Shown here piece after piece: positions 6,498 through 12,874 of a stretch of DNA of 32,379 nucleotides. Below the pieces are notes generated by a model. It made no database searches, was not told the origin of the DNA, and worked only from the letters and a program-made list of their open reading frames with translations. Position 1 is the first letter of the stretch, and each line of letters begins with the position of its first letter. Position numbers and translations under genes: made by a program. This DNA is from a virus: IMG/VR virus record IMGVR_UViG_3300022752_000250, positions 1 to 32,379 of that record, one strand, 5' to 3'.

Positions 6498-6792
6498 GGG
6501 CGATTGGCGAGAGAGAGCAGCCTGCCGAGGGAAACCCTCGGAACTGTTCTTCCCTCCGAAGCCGCTGATTGCCGCCAACTATCGGATCGCGAGAGAAATC
6601 TGCGAGGGCTGCGAGGTCAGGGAGCAGTGCCTCGCTCTGGCGATGCGGCTCGATGCGATGGATGACCGATGGGGAATGTTCGGAGGTCTGACTCCATCGG
6701 AGAGGAGGAGACTGCGCTCAGATCAGGCGTGGAGGTACGCTCTAGGTGATGGAGCAGCAGGGCCGCAAAGGCGAGTGCGAGGGGAACCGTGA
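6487..6792 (+). CDS. WhiB-like iron-sulfur protein
   Basis: This protein of 101 residues, starting at GTG 6487, has the WhiB layout. An N-terminal WRERAACRG holds Cys13, followed by FFPP and the triad C-x2-C-x5-C (Cys39, Cys42, Cys48 in ICEGCEVREQC). A WGMFGGLTPSERR turn (residues 62-74) corresponds to the family's G-[VI]-W-G-G loop, and a basic tail follows. WhiB proteins bind a 4Fe-4S cluster and modulate sigma-A-dependent transcription; they are essentially restricted to Actinobacteria and their phages. Here it probably redirects host transcription, as described for mycobacteriophage WhiB homologues. The Phe in GMFGG, where Trp is usual, is a small departure. Confidence 0.88.
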   Translation: MPDRGDWRERAACRGKPSELFFPPKPLIAANYRIAREICEGCEVREQCLALAMRLDAMDDRWGMFGGLTPSERRRLRSDQAWRYALGDGAAGPQRRVRGEP

Positions 6793-7210
6793 GCGATGCA
6801 AGGAGGAGGGATGCCCTCGCTTCGGAACGCTCGGGAGACCCGGGCGAGATGGCAAGCGCAGGATCAAAGGCTGCGGAGATCCCGTGGCGAGAGGCAAACG
6901 GAACAGGGCGAAGGGCGATGCGAAGGCCCGGAGGGCTCGCAAGAGGCTCGGGATCGCTGGGGCGAACAGTCGCCATGAGGAACTATGGGGAGGGGCTCTG
7001 CGGCTGGAGGTCAAATCTGGGGCGCAGGTCGCTCCCATCGCCACCCGTTTCCGGGCGGCTGAGCAGCAGAGCAACGCATCTCGATCTCTCGGAGATGTGC
7101 GGCCCTTCGTGTTTGTGGCGATGCCGGATGGGGAGAGCGATGGGCTCGCGATCATGCGGCTCTCAGACTTCGCAGACCTCATCCTCCTGTTGGCAGACTC
7201 CGCACCCTGA
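6746..7210 (+). CDS. Small nuclease-like protein with cysteine cluster (possible Holliday-junction resolvase-type)
   Basis: This is a protein of 154 residues. The N-terminal third has four cysteines (11, 18, 23, 43) in a basic context, suggesting a zinc-binding DNA contact region, followed by a basic stretch (RGKRNRAKGDAKARRARKR). The C-terminal domain has HEELWGG (77-83) and LEVKSG (87-92), the spacing of an E...E-x-K nuclease core of the PD-(D/E)xK type, then an acidic end. Location between WhiB and the methyltransferase in a recombination operon fits a resolvase or repair endonuclease. GTG 6746 or ATG 6749 could start it. The nuclease call is from motif spacing and moderately uncertain. 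Confidence 0.6.
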   Translation: MMEQQGRKGECEGNRERCKEEGCPRFGTLGRPGRDGKRRIKGCGDPVARGKRNRAKGDAKARRARKRLGIAGANSRHEELWGGALRLEVKSGAQVAPIATRFRAAEQQSNASRSLGDVRPFVFVAMPDGESDGLAIMRLSDFADLILLLADSAP

Positions 7211-7230
7211 CGCTAGACAAGAGGCCTCAG

Positions 7231-8601
7231 ATGGATGAGAGGCTCGGGGTCGTTTCGCTGTTCTCGGGAGTCGGAGGGATGGAACTCGGATTAGAGCGAG
7301 CAGGGATGCGCTCGGTGTATCAATGCGAGATAGACAAGAACTGCAGAGGAGTTCTGGAGCGTCATTGGCCCGGGCTCCCTCGATGGGATGATGTGCAGAC
7401 TCTCACAGGCCGTGAGATCATGTCTCGGGTAGATCGCGCCGATGTTGTGGCGTGGGGATCTCCATGCCAAGATCTCTCGTTCGCAGGCAAGAGGGCAGGT
7501 CTCTCGGGAGAGCGGTCATCGCTGTTCCACGAGGGTATGAGAGTCATCAGAGAAATCCGAGAGGAGACAAACAATGAGTATCCAAGAATCTCTATTTGGG
7601 AGAATGTGGCAGGAGCCCTCTCCTCCAACAAAGGGGCTGACTTCGGGGCAGTCCTCGACTCGATGGCTGAAGCAGGGGCGGTGGTCATCGAGTGGCGGAT
7701 GCTGGATGCACAATACTTCGGAATCCCCCAACGGCGTAGAAGAGTGTTCGTCGTCGCTGTCTTCGATCCTGCAGCCGCAGCAGGATGTGCCGATCCGCTA
7801 CTATCTCTCAGCGAAGGCCTGCGAGGGCATCCTGCGGAGGGCGGATCGCAGAGGGAAGGTTCTCCCGGAGAGACTGCGCCGAGCCCTAGAGGCAGGAATG
7901 AGGAGGGCGTGACCATCAACCTAGGGCCTCCAGCGGTCACGGTGCCGATCAACACCGCTCGCCCAACAGGCTCATCGGTCATCGGCTCGGAGATAGTCGC
8001 CAACCTCAACGCATCAGACTACAAATGGCCCCAGAATCAGCAACTCGATGAGAACAAGTTCGTCGTGTTTGAGAACTCGTATCGCGATGCTGCTCGGATC
8101 GCTGATGGAGTCACCAACACGCTCTCCGCCAAGATGGGAACAGGAGGCAACAACACTCCTATCGTCGCCTATGCGCTACAGGGCAACATGATCGGGCGAC
8201 AAGACCACAACGGGCCGAGAGGTCGAGGGCATGGAGAGGATGGCGATCCGATGTTCACGCTCACCTCTACTGATGTTCATGCGGTGGCGTTCTTGCCCGG
8301 GGCGATGGTCAGACAAGGGCTCCAGCCATACGAGGAGTTCGCTCCTCCTCTGCGAGCCGAGGATCATAACGGCGACAACGCCACTCACATTCAGCAGGCT
8401 GGGCTCATGGTGCGGAGACTGATGCCGATCGAGTGTGAACGGCTGATGGGATGGCCTGATGAGTGGACTCGCTGGAGAGCCGATGGCAAAGAGCAGGCAG
8501 ACACCGTGCGCTACAAACAGTGCGGCAACGGCGTAGCCTCCCCTGTGACTGAGTGGCTCGGCGGCATACTTGTTCGCCTGCTGGGAGGAGCCCGAGAGTG
8601 A
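7231..8601 (+). CDS. C5-cytosine DNA methyltransferase with internal target-recognition region
   Basis: This is a 456-residue protein with motif I (LFSGVGGMELGLERAG, about 10-25), the catalytic Cys79 in GSPCQDLSF, ENV (124-126), and QRRRRVFVV (167-175). After a long central region (about 180-400) come MGWPDEW and the terminal CGNGVASPV of motifs IX and X. It transfers a methyl group to C5 of cytosine in DNA. The central region, with YALQGNMIGRQDHNG and FTLTSTDVHA, is the variable target-recognition segment common in phage enzymes of this class. No restriction endonuclease partner is nearby, so protection of phage DNA is the likely role. Confidence 0.93.
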   Translation: MDERLGVVSLFSGVGGMELGLERAGMRSVYQCEIDKNCRGVLERHWPGLPRWDDVQTLTGREIMSRVDRADVVAWGSPCQDLSFAGKRAGLSGERSSLFHEGMRVIREIREETNNEYPRISIWENVAGALSSNKGADFGAVLDSMAEAGAVVIEWRMLDAQYFGIPQRRRRVFVVAVFDPAAAAGCADPLLSLSEGLRGHPAEGGSQREGSPGETAPSPRGRNEEGVTINLGPPAVTVPINTARPTGSSVIGSEIVANLNASDYKWPQNQQLDENKFVVFENSYRDAARIADGVTNTLSAKMGTGGNNTPIVAYALQGNMIGRQDHNGPRGRGHGEDGDPMFTLTSTDVHAVAFLPGAMVRQGLQPYEEFAPPLRAEDHNGDNATHIQQAGLMVRRLMPIECERLMGWPDEWTRWRADGKEQADTVRYKQCGNGVASPVTEWLGGILVRLLGGARE

Positions 8602-9350
8602 GCGTCAGGTGGATCGGGAGGGTCTGGGAGTCATCGCCCTATCAGGGAGACCGACTCCTCCTGCATCTGGCTCTCGCTGACTATGCCAACGAGGAGGGAG
8701 AGTGCTGGCCCTCGCAACGCACCCTCGCCCGGAAGGCTCGATGCTCCGAGCGGTGGGTCAGGGAGGCCATCAGCAGCATGATCGCGGATGGCTGGGTTCA
8801 GATAGTGGAGCAGACCCTTGGCAGGGGAGGCAGAACGCTCTATCGGCTGAAAGCGGAAGCCACATCCTCTTTAGAGGAGAAAGGAGGAACTCCAGAGCAG
8901 GTAAAGAGGAACTCTGGCGCATCCGCTCCTCTTATTAACCGTCAAGAACCGTCACTCTCAGTGAGCGACTTCGATCAGTTCTGGCAGGCCTATCCCCGGA
9001 AGGTCGCCAAGGGGGCGGCCCATCGGGCGTGGACTATGCTTTGTAAGAGAGCCGATGCGCCCCCCATCGGGGAGATCCTGAGCGCAGTCAAACGGTACAC
9101 AGCAGCAACAGCAGACCCGAGATACCTATGCCATCCGGCGACATGGATTCGGGCAGAGAGATGGAGCGATGAGATCGCAGCAACCGAGCAGCCGCAGACC
9201 CGAGCCCAGCCGAGCCGATTCCGCCATGCCGAGTCGCTCGCCGCAGGGCTCCGAGCGTCAGGCAGGAGCCGAGCGGAGGTGGAGGAAGCCCTTCAGGGCA
9301 GGCCGCCTGAGGAGATCGCGGCTGGGCTCGCCATCTTTGATCAGCCTTAG
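8598..9350 (+). CDS. Replication initiator / replisome organiser with helix-turn-helix
   Basis: I start the gene at GTG 8598, which overlaps the methyltransferase stop as GTGA; an ATG at 8553 would overlap it by 49 bases. The 250-residue product has an N-terminal winged helix (about 20-70) typical of phage replication proteins: LLLHLALADYANEEGECWPS, then LARKARCSERWVREAI. A charged linker follows, and then a C-terminal helical domain (about 124-192) beginning FDQFWQAYPRKV and ending HPATWIRAERW. This domain pair recurs in phage initiator proteins that recruit the host helicase. With no polymerase or helicase in the window, replication probably relies on the host replisome. Confidence 0.8.
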   Translation: MSVRWIGRVWESSPYQGDRLLLHLALADYANEEGECWPSQRTLARKARCSERWVREAISSMIADGWVQIVEQTLGRGGRTLYRLKAEATSSLEEKGGTPEQVKRNSGASAPLINRQEPSLSVSDFDQFWQAYPRKVAKGAAHRAWTMLCKRADAPPIGEILSAVKRYTAATADPRYLCHPATWIRAERWSDEIAATEQPQTRAQPSRFRHAESLAAGLRASGRSRAEVEEALQGRPPEEIAAGLAIFDQP

Positions 9351-9852
9351 TGCAGCCCTCTGCCTCATCCTCCTCGGCGTGATGCGCTCCGCTGCTGCAG
9401 CCCCGGGCGTTCCCATCTCAGAGATCGAGACTCCGAGGAGCATCCCCATCTCATCCCCAGCCATCCCCAGCCCGACCACGACCCAGCCGCCTGCCCCAGC
9501 CGATGCGCTCTGCCCCGAATGGTGGGCTGCAGCCAGAGCCGAGGGCTGGGCGGAGGAGCATCTCGCCTCACTCGATCTCGCTCTCTGGCGAGAGAGCCGA
9601 TGCGATCCCCAGCAGCACAACGCCTCGGATCCGGGCTCGGGCTCCTACGGTCTGCTCCAGATCAACTCGTTCTGGTGCGAGCCCTCCCGTTATTGGCCTG
9701 AGGGATACCTGCAGGCGCACGGCATTCTCGGCTCCTGCTCAGACCTCTATCTCCCCGAGACTGCGCTCAGGGCTGGGCTCGCCATCTACGCCTATGCGGA
9801 GGAGAACTCCGCCTGCGGCTGGGAGCCGTGGGCAACGATCACCTGCCCCTAA
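9337..9852 (+). CDS. Secreted lysozyme-like (transglycosylase SLT) protein
   Basis: The stop is certain; the start is not. I choose TTG 9337, which leaves only a 14-base overlap with the previous gene; ATG 9226 or 9169 would add a basic N-terminus but overlap by 125 or more bases. The 171-residue product has a signal-peptide-like segment (LSAALCLILLGV...AAAA), a proline/threonine-rich linker (about 30-55), and a lysozyme-like domain with catalytic Glu86 in WRESRCD and SYGLLQIN (103-110). Six or more cysteines suggest disulfides. It should cleave glycan strands outside the membrane. Placement in a replication operon, far from the lysis genes, is unusual. Confidence 0.75.
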   Translation: MISLSAALCLILLGVMRSAAAAPGVPISEIETPRSIPISSPAIPSPTTTQPPAPADALCPEWWAAARAEGWAEEHLASLDLALWRESRCDPQQHNASDPGSGSYGLLQINSFWCEPSRYWPEGYLQAHGILGSCSDLYLPETALRAGLAIYAYAEENSACGWEPWATITCP

Positions 9853-10103
9853 CGGAGCGGATGACTGATGCGGAGAGCCGCCGAGTTCCGATACTGAGCG
9901 ACCACCTCTGCCCGGAGTCCGAGGCGGTGGATGGCATCGAGTGCCTCATCCAGCCATGCCCGATGCCCATCCCACGAAACTCGCAGGCGATAGGTCTCCC
10001 CGATGCTGGAGCCTCTGCCGAGGATGGTGATGCCTGCCGTTGCCTCTAGGGCTCGGCGTACCGCAGTCGGGCTCACTCGCCCGGATTTGGTGACTCGGCT
10101 CAT
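9849..10103 (-). CDS. Small basic protein of unknown function
   Basis: This 84-residue protein starts at ATG 10103, which forms an ATGA overlap with the stop of the gene before it; nine upstream codons are open but unlikely. The product begins MSRVTKSGRVSPTAVRRALE, includes a beta-strand pair (TYRLRVSW), and ends RNSAALRISHPLR. It may be DNA-binding, given the VSPTAVRRALE helix. Its TAG overlaps the TAA of the convergent lysozyme-like gene (shared CTAA at 9849-9852), so there is no room for a terminator between them. Confidence 0.6.
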   Translation of the reverse strand: MSRVTKSGRVSPTAVRRALEATAGITILGRGSSIGETYRLRVSWDGHRAWLDEALDAIHRLGLRAEVVAQYRNSAALRISHPLR

Positions 10104-10327
10104 TGGTCGGCCTCCGCATACTCCAGCCATCCCGAGTCGTTGCCCTCGGGGTCAGACATGACTAGAGCCCACGAGCCATCGGTGAACTCGATCATTGTGC
10201 TGGGCAGGCTCGCCCGAGGGAGCCATGCCAGAGCCTCGGACTCCTCGGGGCGGAGACTGCGAACATTTGCCACCGTCTTGCCGATGATGGCTGAGGCATA
10301 GTGCCTCTTGCGAGCGGAGCGGCTCAT
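10100..10327 (-). CDS. Small conserved phage protein
   Basis: The 75-residue product has a basic N-terminal helix (MSRSARKRHYASAIIGKTV), then VRSLRPEESEALAW and a beta-rich C-terminus (MIEFTDGSWALVMSDPEGND). Proteins with a F-x-D-G-S-x-A/V-x-x-x-S/D-x-x-G-N pattern recur as short, unassigned genes in phages. It is ATGA-coupled at both ends to its neighbours in the leftward operon. No function is suggested by the sequence. Confidence 0.62.
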   Translation of the reverse strand: MSRSARKRHYASAIIGKTVANVRSLRPEESEALAWLPRASLPSTMIEFTDGSWALVMSDPEGNDSGWLEYAEADQ

Positions 10328-10584
10328 CCCTCCTCCTCCTCATCCTCATCATCGGACTCGGCGTAGGTATTGCAGTCATCCCAGAGATTCTTTGTGCCGT
10401 ACTCATCGCCATCCCCGAGAGCGAGGAACACCGTGGCGGTCTCCTCCTCTTTATCTATCAGGGTGGTGACTGCCTCTAGGTCGGTGATCAGAGGCCACCG
10501 AGGCTGGAACGCCCCTCTGACCTCGATCTCTCCATGCTCCTCCTGAATCTCAGTCAGGCGGTCTATCAACTCTCCGATTCTCAT
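10324..10584 (-). CDS. Acidic small protein, first gene of second leftward operon
   Basis: The start is ATG 10584, placed by the upstream promoter, hairpin and AGAGGGAGA site. Although the frame is open to 10818, that stretch runs across the G/C-run and the opposing promoter. The 86-residue product is strongly acidic. It begins MRIGELIDRLTEIQEEHGEI and ends in an almost continuous Asp/Glu run (residues 76-85). The N-terminal pattern, with ELIDxL...GDxEV, is that of a common small phage protein family of unknown function. The acidic tail could mimic DNA, but nothing else supports that. Confidence 0.65.
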   Translation of the reverse strand: MRIGELIDRLTEIQEEHGEIEVRGAFQPRWPLITDLEAVTTLIDKEEETATVFLALGDGDEYGTKNLWDDCNTYAESDDEDEEEEG

Positions 10585-10658
10585 TGCATTTCTCCCTCTG
10601 TTGTAGTCGGGCGGATGCCCGATGCCTTCAAGATAGGGGGATCGCGCTGGGAAGGCAA
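10585..10658 (-). promoter_or_regulatory. Leftward promoter and leader for the 9849-10584 operon
   Basis: On the minus strand TTGCCT (10658-10653) and TATCTT (10635-10630) are 17 bases apart. The leader has a GC hairpin (CGGGC, loop ATCC, GCCCG; 10621-10608) followed by CAACAGAGGGAGA, then ATG 10589 opening a two-codon frame whose TGA overlaps the true ATG 10584. This leader is nearly identical to the one before 3835, including the first three codons of the gene. Confidence 0.72.
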
Positions 10659-10670
10659 ATCGGCTCAGGA

Positions 10671-10716
10671 GGGGGGGGGAGGGGGGGGCGGCCCCCCCCG
10701 GGCGCAGGCAGGGGGG
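10671..10716. repeat. G/C homopolymer tract with hairpin
   Basis: Nine G, an A, eight G, then CGG and eight C occupy 10671-10699, followed by more G-rich sequence to 10716. The G8 and C8 runs (10681-10688 and 10692-10699) can pair into a very stable stem with a three-base loop, and the G9AG8 strand could also form a quadruplex. It lies between the two divergent -35 boxes. Homopolymer length is prone to sequencing error. Confidence 0.6.
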
Positions 10717-10720
10717 CGAT

Positions 10721-10797
10721 TTGCATTCCGCAGACCCCCTCCCTATTGTGAAGCCATCGCCTCCATCGGGGAGGCGCACAACAGAGGGAGAGAAGAA
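10721..10797 (+). promoter_or_regulatory. Rightward promoter, hairpin leader and ribosome site for 10798 operon
   Basis: TTGCAT (10721-10726), a 17-base spacer and TATTGT (10744-10749) precede a seven-pair hairpin (CGCCTCC 10758-10764, GGAGGCG 10770-10776). CACAACAGAGGGAGA follows just before ATG 10798. The stem sequence differs from the other leaders while the hairpin position and the AACAGAGGGAGA element are kept, so structure rather than stem sequence appears to be conserved. Confidence 0.68.
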
Positions 10798-11250
10798 ATG
10801 GCAACGAAGGCAACGCATGAGGTCTCACGAGACCTCTCAGCGAAAGTCACGGCGGAGATCGCAGAGGCGGCGAGAGCCATCCTGCAGAAGCACGGACTAG
10901 AGATGGCACCAACTCGATCAAAGTACGGTGCGGAGTATCAACTGACCCTGAAGGCCTCGCCCCTGCGGCTCGGCAAGAACGGCGTGAACCTCGCCTCTAT
11001 GGAGGCTCAGGAATGGCAGGTCTATGCAACCTCCATGTACGGTCTGACTGCGGAGCAGGCGCAGGATGCGCTCGGGGAGATCATCACCTCCTCCTATGTG
11101 AACGGCGACCTCATCCTCATCGGGTTCAACGGCAGGAAGCGCAGGAATCCGGTCATCGGTAAGAGCCTCGCCAACGGCAACACCTACTATCTGAGCGAGA
11201 ACTGCCTCAGCAGGTTCGGCATCAAGCCTCTCCGAGGGATGTACGCCTGA
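10798..11250 (+). CDS. Unknown conserved phage protein, first gene of accessory operon
   Basis: The frame is open from 10534, but ATG 10798 is the only start with a promoter, leader and Shine-Dalgarno. The 150-residue product has a helical N-terminal half (DLSAKVTAEIAEAARAILQ) and a beta-rich C-terminal half with LILIGFNGRKRRNPVIG and NTYYLSENCLSRFG. I recognise the general look of small phage proteins of unassigned function but cannot name a domain. First position behind a strong promoter suggests high expression. Confidence 0.68.
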   Translation: MATKATHEVSRDLSAKVTAEIAEAARAILQKHGLEMAPTRSKYGAEYQLTLKASPLRLGKNGVNLASMEAQEWQVYATSMYGLTAEQAQDALGEIITSSYVNGDLILIGFNGRKRRNPVIGKSLANGNTYYLSENCLSRFGIKPLRGMYA

Positions 11251-11486
11251 TGGCTCTCCGCTCCTATCCCTGCTCCTACTGCGAGCAGACCTTCCCATCA
11301 CCGCAGGCTCATCTCCATCATCTCGGAGAGGAGCATCGCTCCATCATCCAGAAGGCAGGCAGAGTGCCGAGGGAGCAGATGCTCCGCCGTTCCTGTTTCT
11401 GTTGGTCATGCGCCTCCGAGATAGCAGTCGGAGAGAGGCTCTGCTCATGCGGAGCAGTCTCCCCAGCGTTCCGAGGCAAGCCATGA
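11250..11486 (+). CDS. Small double zinc-finger protein
   Basis: This is a protein of 78 residues, TGATG-coupled to the gene before. The N-terminus reads as a C2H2-like finger (Cys8 and Cys11 in YPCSYCEQTF, then histidines in AHLHHLGEEH). The C-terminal half has a cysteine ribbon (CFCWSCASEIAVGERLCSCG). Both would bind zinc, giving a compact nucleic-acid or protein-binding adaptor. Its stop overlaps the start of the ArdA-like gene. Function is unknown; regulation of the downstream operon is one possibility. Confidence 0.65.
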   Translation: MALRSYPCSYCEQTFPSPQAHLHHLGEEHRSIIQKAGRVPREQMLRRSCFCWSCASEIAVGERLCSCGAVSPAFRGKP

Positions 11487-12091
11487 GGGCCTACATCGAG
11501 TGCCTCGGTTGCCGCAACGAGGGGAGGATGCACGGCAGGTGGCTCTCTCTGGAGCAGATAGAGGAGGAGACCGACCTCATCTCGGACTCGGAGGCGACTC
11601 CGCCCGGGAACTCGATCTACGGTGGTATCGCCACGATGGAGCCCTATCCCAACGGAGGGAGACTCGCCCCCCGATGCACCAAATGCTTCGGGGATGAGTT
11701 TGAGGTCTCCGACTCCGAGGGCATCCCAGCAGCCTCCAGCATCAGCATCCGCGATCTCTATGAGAACGCCGAACTGCTCCGCTCCCTAGAGGAGGATGAC
11801 TATCTCTGCGAGCGCATCACGGCAGTCTGCGCCAACTTTCACTATCCGCTCTCCTCTCTGGAGGAGGCCATCGCCTACGATGAGGATCACTATCGAGGTC
11901 ATCACGACTCGGTAGGGGATTTCGCCTTCTCCTATCTGGAGGATTGCACTCCCCATCATCTGCAGGAGGAGACTCTGCTCGGCAGACCTCTGCTGGATTG
12001 GCTGGATGGCGATGAGGTCTGGCGGTACACTCTGCAGTACGAGCATTGGCACGAGAGCAACAGCGAGGGGGTTCATGTATGGGCGAACTGA
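11483..12091 (+). CDS. ardA: ArdA-like antirestriction protein with zinc-ribbon insertion
   Basis: I start the gene at ATG 11483 (ATGA overlap); an upstream in-frame GTG at 11402 would overlap the previous gene. The 202-residue product follows the ArdA pattern. The N-terminus reads RAYIECLGCRNEGRMHGRWL (compare the family's V/I-A-x-L-x-x-Y-N-x-G...HG-x-W), then FEVSDSEG and a helical acidic domain with SLEEAIAYDEDHYRGHHDSV near the end. ArdA proteins mimic B-form DNA by surface acidity and block type I restriction enzymes. Two CxxC pairs (Cys7/Cys10 and Cys65/Cys68) and about 30 extra residues between them are not in the classical family and could bind zinc. Confidence 0.8.
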   Translation: MRAYIECLGCRNEGRMHGRWLSLEQIEEETDLISDSEATPPGNSIYGGIATMEPYPNGGRLAPRCTKCFGDEFEVSDSEGIPAASSISIRDLYENAELLRSLEEDDYLCERITAVCANFHYPLSSLEEAIAYDEDHYRGHHDSVGDFAFSYLEDCTPHHLQEETLLGRPLLDWLDGDEVWRYTLQYEHWHESNSEGVHVWAN

Positions 12092-12426
12092 CTGTTCCGG
12101 GCATACCGCAGGAGACCGATGGCAGGTTCTATCGGATGACCATCACCATCCTCGCTCTGGATGCCCCCGATGACCCCGAGTATGACCCCACTCCGCTGAT
12201 CGAGGTCAGCCGCATCGGAGCCGAGGTCATCGGATGGCAGGTTGAGGAACTGTTCCTGATGGAGCCCGTTTGCCCCGACTGCGCCGAAGATGCCTCTGCG
12301 AGGGATGCCGTGCTGCAGGCGATGGATGCCATCGTGCAGCAGGAACTCGGAGAGGGATGGAGTCTGGAAGCGCACATGGAGCGCAAGGCCGCCCTGCTCC
12401 GTATCGTAGATGGGGAGGAGAGATGA
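12079..12426 (+). CDS. Hypothetical acidic protein
   Basis: I choose ATG 12079, preceded by GAGGGGG, over an upstream in-frame ATG at 12046 that would increase overlap with the ArdA gene. The 115-residue product has a beta-rich N-terminal half (FYRMTITILAL, TPLIEVSRIGAEVIGWQVEE) and a cysteine pair (PVCPDCAED), then a long helix (QAMDAIVQQELGEG). No family is recognised. Its acidity and adjacency to ArdA hint at a second anti-defence protein, but that is speculation. Confidence 0.58.
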   Translation: MGELTVPGIPQETDGRFYRMTITILALDAPDDPEYDPTPLIEVSRIGAEVIGWQVEELFLMEPVCPDCAEDASARDAVLQAMDAIVQQELGEGWSLEAHMERKAALLRIVDGEER

Positions 12427-12623
12427 GAGTCGTTGATCCCGAGCGTTGGGGCAACACCAAACTTGCGGTGTTCTTCATCGGTCTGCTCATCATCATCGCA
12501 GGCATCGGAGGGCTGGAGAGCAACGACCCGACAGAGCCCCTCCTGCCGTTTCCGGGTCTGTTCTTCATAGGCGTTCTGATCTGCCTGATCACAGGAACCC
12601 ATCTCGGGCCTCCTAAACGCTGA
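12423..12623 (+). CDS. Small two-span membrane protein
   Basis: This 66-residue protein starts at ATG 12423 in an ATGA overlap. There are two hydrophobic segments, about residues 13-30 (KLAVFFIGLLIIIAGIGG) and 44-60 (PGLFFIGVLICLITGTH), joined by a short acidic loop. It is an inner-membrane protein by topology. Superinfection exclusion or an auxiliary holin are possible roles; the sequence does not decide. Confidence 0.62.
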   Translation: MRVVDPERWGNTKLAVFFIGLLIIIAGIGGLESNDPTEPLLPFPGLFFIGVLICLITGTHLGPPKR

Positions 12624-12667
12624 CGCTCTCTGCCTGCACGGGTTCCGCAGTGTAGGCTCGGAGGCTC

Positions 12668-12707
12668 CCCTCGGTCTGCCCTGACTCCCTCTGTGGCAGG
12701 CCGAGGG
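12668..12707 (+). promoter_or_regulatory. Strong 13-pair hairpin in an intergenic gap
   Basis: CCCTCGGTCTGCC (12668-12680) pairs with GGCAGGCCGAGGG (12695-12707), 13 pairs including one G-T wobble, around a 14-base loop. It is the largest hairpin I see outside genes, in a 104-base gap that otherwise holds nothing clear. It could be a terminator or attenuator. No T-tract follows. Confidence 0.5.
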
Positions 12708-12727
12708 TGAGTCCTATCCTCGGGGAG

Positions 12728-12874
12728 ATGATGAGAACAGCAGACCTGATCAACGCCGTTTATTTCTTGCGCCGAGTTGTCGCAGGTAAACTCGATGAGG
12801 AGCGACTCATCCAGACAGTCGCCGCCCTAGAGGCTGAGATCAGGAGGCGTAAGAGTGACCGGGAGCCCCGATGA
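12728..12874 (+). CDS. 48-residue helical protein
   Basis: The gene starts at ATG 12728 (or ATG 12731, with better spacing from GGGGAG) and ends at TGA 12874, inside the next gene. The product, beginning MMRTADLINAVYFLRRVVAG and followed by DEERLIQTVAALEAEI, is predicted as two helices with a charged basic tail. It overlaps the coiled-coil gene by 20 bases. No function is recognised. Small size lowers confidence. Confidence 0.5.
   Translation: MMRTADLINAVYFLRRVVAGKLDEERLIQTVAALEAEIRRRKSDREPR

Noticed and set aside
7362-8009. 215-codon antisense frame in the C5-methyltransferase gene
   Set aside because: It is a shadow of a GC-rich gene with clear methyltransferase motifs on the plus strand. 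There is no ribosome site and no domain in the antisense product.
12715-12720. TATCCT as a possible -10 box before the 12728 gene
   Set aside because: The hexamer at the proper -35 distance (TGTGGC) is poor and the gene is better explained by read-through from 10798.
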